Assembly (NCBI GenBank): GCA_964384805.1 | Contig: CAYLLO010000008.1 | Location: 1-47,028, forward strand | Length of the DNA: 47,028 nt | Reading direction: 5' to 3' | Source: HGM10611 sp964384805 | GTDB lineage: Bacteria; Bacillota_I; Bacilli_A; ML615J-28; CAG-313 | Shown: positions 43,088-47,028 of the stretch, in pieces | Layout: each line of letters opens with the position of its first letter | Position numbering within the stretch: the stretch's first letter is position 1 | Program-made: the position numbers and the translations under genes | The notes under the pieces: generated by a model | Database searches by the model: none | Seen by the model: the letters and a program-made list of their open reading frames with translations, nothing else | Told to the model about the DNA's origin: nothing

Positions 43088-43252
43088 CTATTCAGCATTA
43101 GCGGCTTTTTGTTCTTTTTGTAGTTTTCTCGCAGTACGACAAGCTTTACATCTTACTGGATCAGCAAAGTTTTTGCTTTCATAAAATGCTTGTTCTTTTT
43201 CTGTAAAAGTAAACTCTTGTCCACAGTCTTTACATACAATAACTTTATCCAT
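43088..43252 (-). CDS. Small zinc-ribbon protein
   Basis: A 54-residue protein. Two CxxC pairs, VCKDCGQEF and VRCKACRTAR, 26 residues apart with FTEKEQAFYESKNFADP between them, match the short probable zinc-ribbon family found across Bacillota. It probably binds one zinc ion; its partner is unknown. The ATG at 43252 is chosen because GGAGG lies 7 nt before it; the open frame extends 17 codons upstream. Confidence 0.85.
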   Translation of the reverse strand: MDKVIVCKDCGQEFTFTEKEQAFYESKNFADPVRCKACRTARKLQKEQKAANAE

Positions 43253-43344
43253 TTTTTCCTCCATAAATAAATTTGATTTTTTAACGACTATTTTTCTGCT
43301 CAATTATCTATGGTGAGAAAAAAGTTTTAAAACATCACAATGCT

Positions 43345-43353
43345 ATTATAACA
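43345..43353 (-). promoter_or_regulatory. Extended -10 promoter of the zinc-ribbon gene
   Basis: Minus-strand TGTTATAAT, a TG-N extended -10 with a perfect hexamer and no good -35. The leader before the RBS is about 75 nt. Confidence 0.5.
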
Positions 43354-43394
43354 CATCTTTAAAAATAATAGTTTATTTTTGACCTATTTTTTAG

Positions 43395-44972
43395 TTATAA
43401 TTGTTTAAAAAGTTTAGTTCCTTTTGTAAAAAGTATACTTATTAGAATAATAAAAATTAAACTATAAATTAATATACATATTAAAGAAAAAAATCCTATA
43501 CTCCAAGTAGCATTTCCTACTACTAAATATACTAAAACAGGTATAAGTGCTAATACAAAAGCCAAAGCTACAGATAATGGGTAAGATATTGACCTCTTGA
43601 CTACTGCTTCTATTGAATCAAACTCTAATTTAGGAAAAATAAGATTAATTATTAAACCTATAATACTAGTGTTAATACTACATAATAAAGGAATAACAAA
43701 ATAAAGAAATAACGTTAATGGTTTTTCATAATCCGCAAAAAAACAACTACTAATAAAACAGGCCCCTATTGAAACTAAAATATTCACTAAAATTTTACTT
43801 ATAAAAATATCTTTAATTTTTATTGGATGAGCTTTTAAAATCCATAAATGTTTTCCTTCTAAAGAAACCGAAACACTAGTTGTAATCGTCGTTGTAAGAA
43901 TCATACAAGATAAAACTATAATCAAAATGTCTTGAGATATTTGGATTTTACTAGGCAAAAGAGACATAAAAGCAAATACTTGATCACGCCCAATAATACG
44001 ATAAGCAATACTGATACCAATTAAAAAGAAAACCCCAATAATTGTATTAATAAAATACACAGAATTCCCAAAATAAAACTTAAGTTCTTTTTTAAATAAC
44101 GTTAACCATATTTTGGATGGTTGATACTTAAGTTTTTTATTTTTATGTTGATATACTTTAAATTCCTTACTAAAATAATATGTACGCAATAGTAGTGATA
44201 CTAAATATATTATTATACAACTTACAAAAATAACTAAAAAAATCAAGATATTATTACGTAAAATCCATGAAAAAAGAATTTTCAAAAGCCAAAAACTGTT
44301 TAAATATTCCTGTAATTCTCCATTAAAACCGGACAAATATCTCGGTATACTATATTGAATAATTATATAACCTGCTAAACAAATTAAAGTTAATAATGAT
44401 TGAATTAAACTAACATTTTTAAATTTAGATGCAAGTTTTAAAAACACTAAACTAATCATATAAGAAACTGCACTAGAAAAAATGGCAGCCAATAAAACAA
44501 AAATGATTCCCCAAACTACTACCATAAAACTAGTATTAGGTACAATAATATAATATACAATAAAAGAAGGTAGCAAAACCATCGCATATGATGCAATATC
44601 AAAAAGACAATTATAAAAGGCTTTCGCAACAATAATTTGAGTTTTTGTTATAGGTAACGCAAGTAACATTTCATTATCACTATGCTTAGACGGATAAATA
44701 CTCCACATAACCGTAAATAAAAATATTAACAATAAACCAATTATTAAATTGCTAAACATTGCCATTTCTTCAGCTCCTGGCAATACTTCGCTTAACTCCA
44801 CAAACTCTTTAGTAGTCATAATGGCAGTATAAGTGAAGGTTCCAATCATTAAAGCACTTATTAGAAGAAAAACTATTCCTCCACTTATAACCTTACCAAC
44901 ATTTTTTTTAGATGTTAGATTGCCAAGAAAAATTAGAAAATAATATTTAATTAACAAAATGATATTACTCAC
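43395..44972 (-). CDS. ABC-2 type transporter permease
   Basis: A 525-residue membrane protein with about 12 hydrophobic segments, including TYTAIMTTKEF region, LLLIFLFTVMWSIYP and a long C-terminal pair. The segment PSKHSDNEMLLALPITKTQIIVAKAFYN is typical of large ABC-2 permeases of the YthQ-like kind in Firmicutes. It starts 8 nt inside the end of the ATP-binding gene, so they form one transporter. Substrate unknown. No terminator is apparent downstream. Confidence 0.8.
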   Translation of the reverse strand: MSNIILLIKYYFLIFLGNLTSKKNVGKVISGGIVFLLISALMIGTFTYTAIMTTKEFVELSEVLPGAEEMAMFSNLIIGLLLIFLFTVMWSIYPSKHSDNEMLLALPITKTQIIVAKAFYNCLFDIASYAMVLLPSFIVYYIIVPNTSFMVVVWGIIFVLLAAIFSSAVSYMISLVFLKLASKFKNVSLIQSLLTLICLAGYIIIQYSIPRYLSGFNGELQEYLNSFWLLKILFSWILRNNILIFLVIFVSCIIIYLVSLLLRTYYFSKEFKVYQHKNKKLKYQPSKIWLTLFKKELKFYFGNSVYFINTIIGVFFLIGISIAYRIIGRDQVFAFMSLLPSKIQISQDILIIVLSCMILTTTITTSVSVSLEGKHLWILKAHPIKIKDIFISKILVNILVSIGACFISSCFFADYEKPLTLFLYFVIPLLCSINTSIIGLIINLIFPKLEFDSIEAVVKRSISYPLSVALAFVLALIPVLVYLVVGNATWSIGFFSLICILIYSLIFIILISILFTKGTKLFKQL

Positions 44973-45678
44973 AATCTGTCAACTCCAAGAAAAAATCTTC
45001 TAAACTAGTATCTTTAATTATCTCATCCATTGACCCTGTTATTACTAACTCCCCGTTTTTTATAATAGCTATTTTATTACATAATTTTTCAGCTACTTCT
45101 AAAATATGCGTTGAAAAGAAAATTGCTCCTCCACGTTTACATAAATCCTTCATTAGTTGTTTAACAACATAAGTAGATTTGGGATCTAATCCTACAAATG
45201 GTTCATCTAAAATTAATAACTTAGGTTCATGAATAAAGGCACTAATTAACGCTAATTTTTGTTTCATTCCATGAGAATAAGAACTAATATAATTAGATAA
45301 ATCATCAGTTAAAGCGAATTTTTTAGCATAATAAGCTATTCTTTCTTGTCGAACCTCTTTTGTTAGTTGAAAAATATCAGATATAAGATTTAAATATTGA
45401 ATTCCTGTGAGTGATTCATAAATATCTGGATTATCAGGAAGATAAGCAATTTGTTTTTTACATTCTATAGGAGCATCTTTGATGGATAATCCATTAATAT
45501 AAATATTACCTTCTTCAAACTCTAAAATACCAGCAATACTTTTAATTGTTGTTGTTTTTCCAGCTCCATTATGCCCAATAAAAGCAAATAGATCACCAGG
45601 CAAAATGTGTAAATTCAAATTATTAACTGCCTTTTTACCATTAGGATATATCTTGGTAAAATTATCTATCTTTAGCAT
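44965..45678 (-). CDS. ABC transporter ATP-binding protein
   Basis: A 237-residue ATPase subunit: Walker A GHNGAGKTTTIKS (~36), Q-loop AYLPDNPDIYESLTG, signature YSHGMKQKLALISAF (SHG instead of SGG, common in this family), Walker B LLILDEPFVGLDP and H-loop FFSTHILEVAE. Works with the permease it overlaps. It begins 5 nt after the nagA stop codon. Confidence 0.92.
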   Translation of the reverse strand: MLKIDNFTKIYPNGKKAVNNLNLHILPGDLFAFIGHNGAGKTTTIKSIAGILEFEEGNIYINGLSIKDAPIECKKQIAYLPDNPDIYESLTGIQYLNLISDIFQLTKEVRQERIAYYAKKFALTDDLSNYISSYSHGMKQKLALISAFIHEPKLLILDEPFVGLDPKSTYVVKQLMKDLCKRGGAIFFSTHILEVAEKLCNKIAIIKNGELVITGSMDEIIKDTSLEDFFLELTDCE

Positions 45679-45683
45679 ATTTA

Positions 45684-46832
45684 TTATCTTTGATATACGA
45701 TATTTCCATCACGAATTGTCATAACAACATCATAGTTTTTATCTAAAATAGTAACATTAGCTTTTTTACCTAAAGCTATACTTCCCATTTCTTGATCTAA
45801 TCCTAAATTTCGAGCAGGATTAATAGTTGCCATATCAATTACATCCGTAAAAGGAACATCACATTTTTCTACAACATTTTTAATAGCGACATTCATTAAA
45901 AGAACACTTCCCGCAAGAGCCCCATTTTCAAGACGTGCTTCTCCATTTTTAACAATAACTGTTTGTCCCCCTAATTCAGAAATGCCATCTTCTAATTGTT
46001 TTGCACGCATAGCATCAGTTATTAAAGTTACCTTATTATGAGGTTTATTCTTAATAACCATTTTTATTGCAGGAACAGATACATGAATTGTGTCACAAAT
46101 TAATTCACAATTTAATTCATCAAGTAATAAAGCCGCTCCAACTGTTCCAATATCACGATGATGATAAGCTTTTTGAGCATTATATGTATGAGTTACATTA
46201 CTAGCTCCGGCATTAACAGCTTTTTCAGCATCTTTGTATCCAGCCGCAGTATGACCTAAAGAAGCTACAACACCATGTTTTTTTAAGTAACTAACTAGTT
46301 CTATTCCCCCTTCAACTTCTGGTGCTAAACTAACTAATTTAATATTATTTCCACTTTCTTCTTGATATTTTTTAAATATTTCTACACTGGGATTAACCAC
46401 ATATTCTAAAGGTTGAGCCCCAATATGGTCTTTTGAAATAAATGGTCCTTCCAAATGAACACCTAAAACTAAGGCTCCTTCTTTTTTATTTAAAATTTTA
46501 TAATCACGAACATTATTTAAGGCTTTGGTAATATTTTCAGGACTTTGAGTCATAGTTGTAGCTAAAAAGGCTGTTGTTCCTTCTTTAGGTAAAGCTAAAG
46601 CAATTCCTTCTAAAGCCTCAATAGTTCCATCCATCGCATCATATCCTCTAGCCCCATGAATATGTTGATCAATAAAACCTGGAACTACTATCATATCATC
46701 TGATAACACCCCTAATTCTTCAATTTCAGATTTTAAATCCAAGCTACTAATAATCCCTTTTTCAAAACCAATTGATGTTTTAATAATTCCTTTTCCCTCT
46801 ACATAAACATTAACATTTTTAAAACCTTTCAT
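45684..46832 (-). CDS. nagA: N-acetylglucosamine-6-phosphate deacetylase
   Basis: A 382-residue amidohydrolase that turns GlcNAc-6-P into GlcN-6-P, feeding amino sugar catabolism or wall recycling. Motifs in order: VPGFIDQHIHGARGYDAMDG (metal HxH), LGVHLEGPFIS (Glu ligand), ASLGHTAAGY (His), VTHTYNAQKAYHHR (His) and LITDAMRA (catalytic Asp). Length is normal. RBS GGAGG before ATG. It probably leads an operon with the ABC-2 transporter; nagB is not in the window. Confidence 0.95.
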   Translation of the reverse strand: MKGFKNVNVYVEGKGIIKTSIGFEKGIISSLDLKSEIEELGVLSDDMIVVPGFIDQHIHGARGYDAMDGTIEALEGIALALPKEGTTAFLATTMTQSPENITKALNNVRDYKILNKKEGALVLGVHLEGPFISKDHIGAQPLEYVVNPSVEIFKKYQEESGNNIKLVSLAPEVEGGIELVSYLKKHGVVASLGHTAAGYKDAEKAVNAGASNVTHTYNAQKAYHHRDIGTVGAALLLDELNCELICDTIHVSVPAIKMVIKNKPHNKVTLITDAMRAKQLEDGISELGGQTVIVKNGEARLENGALAGSVLLMNVAIKNVVEKCDVPFTDVIDMATINPARNLGLDQEMGSIALGKKANVTILDKNYDVVMTIRDGNIVYQR

Positions 46833-46875
46833 ATTATACCTCCATCATAAAAGTTTTAATATCCTATTTACTAAA

Positions 46876-46904
46876 ATTATATCACATTATTTTACATTTT
46901 TCAA
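46876..46904 (-). promoter_or_regulatory. Promoter of the nagA operon
   Basis: Minus-strand TTGAAA (46899-46904), 17 nt, TATAAT (46876-46881), 43 nt before nagA. No clear NagR-type operator is visible. Confidence 0.75.
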
Positions 46905-47028
46905 TTAAAGTTCACATTAAGTACATTTATATTTCATTTTAATATGATATAATGTCAGTATAATTAAATTTAATATTCCCGAGTTTGCCATTTGCATAAA
47001 TTACATTTTTCAAAATCATTCAAAATAT

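Noticed and set aside
1..47028. Mollicute genetic code (UGA as tryptophan)
   Set aside because: Several clear genes end at TGA at the expected protein length, and tryptophan is encoded by TGG.
46905..47028. A plus-strand gene starting at the right edge
   Set aside because: TATAAT at 46948 has only a poor -35, and no RBS or open frame follows before the window ends.

Overview
The window reads as chromosomal DNA of a very AT-rich Bacillota (Firmicutes). The evidence is strong GGAGG-type ribosome binding sites, the conserved order secG-rnr-smpB, a PdaA-type spore-cortex deacetylase, a YthQ-like ABC pair and BmrCD-like exporters. TGA is used as a stop codon (for example the ABC-class ATPase, the antiporter and the TPR gene), so this is not a UGA=Trp mollicute. 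A member of the Erysipelotrichia or a relative is a reasonable guess, but that is inference. Almost every gene is on the minus strand; the MATE transporter and one small gene with an AUA start are the plus-strand exceptions.

Region 1 (1-6055): a possible IS end at the left edge, then a compact minus-strand cassette. From its promoter at 5694-5722 it encodes a 21-residue peptide ending in CVTVVC, an attenuator-like terminator, an ATPase of the ABC class (PF09818 type) and two full-length ABC exporters with overlapping or nearly touching ends. No standard peptide-modifying enzyme is visible. This is the best candidate for an undescribed system. Upstream lie three tandem tRNA T-arm-like repeats and tRNA-Leu(GAG).

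Region 2 (6113-15020): a PaaI-like thioesterase, an 87-residue plus-strand protein that appears to start at AUA, a TPR/Sel1 protein, smpB, rnr, secG, nicotinate phosphoribosyltransferase, and a cation/proton antiporter translationally coupled to a PII-like protein.

Region 3 (15100-15605): no protein gene. It holds a candidate noncoding RNA of about 460 nt with its own promoter, several helices and a terminator. I could not match it to RNase P RNA, tmRNA, SRP RNA or a T-box.

Region 4 (15630-28485): a lipoprotein with five fibronectin-III-like repeats, an S66 peptidase, a DUF2130 protein, a MATE pump, exoA, a frameshifted free-methionine sulfoxide reductase, an ArsB-like transporter, a cysteine desulfidase-like protein and a heterodimeric ABC exporter.

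Region 5 (28571-39840): an overlapping recC-recB-recD operon, notable because Bacillota generally use AddAB. It is followed upstream by small accessory genes: a 4-fold beta flap protein, a decayed gene and a small gene with its own promoter and a palindrome.

Region 6 (39839-47028): RlmD-type methyltransferase with a leader hairpin, pdaA, a YihY protein, a zinc-ribbon protein, an ABC-2 transporter pair and nagA. The last 120 bases hold only a weak possible plus-strand promoter (TATAAT at 46948-46953) and no gene I can support.
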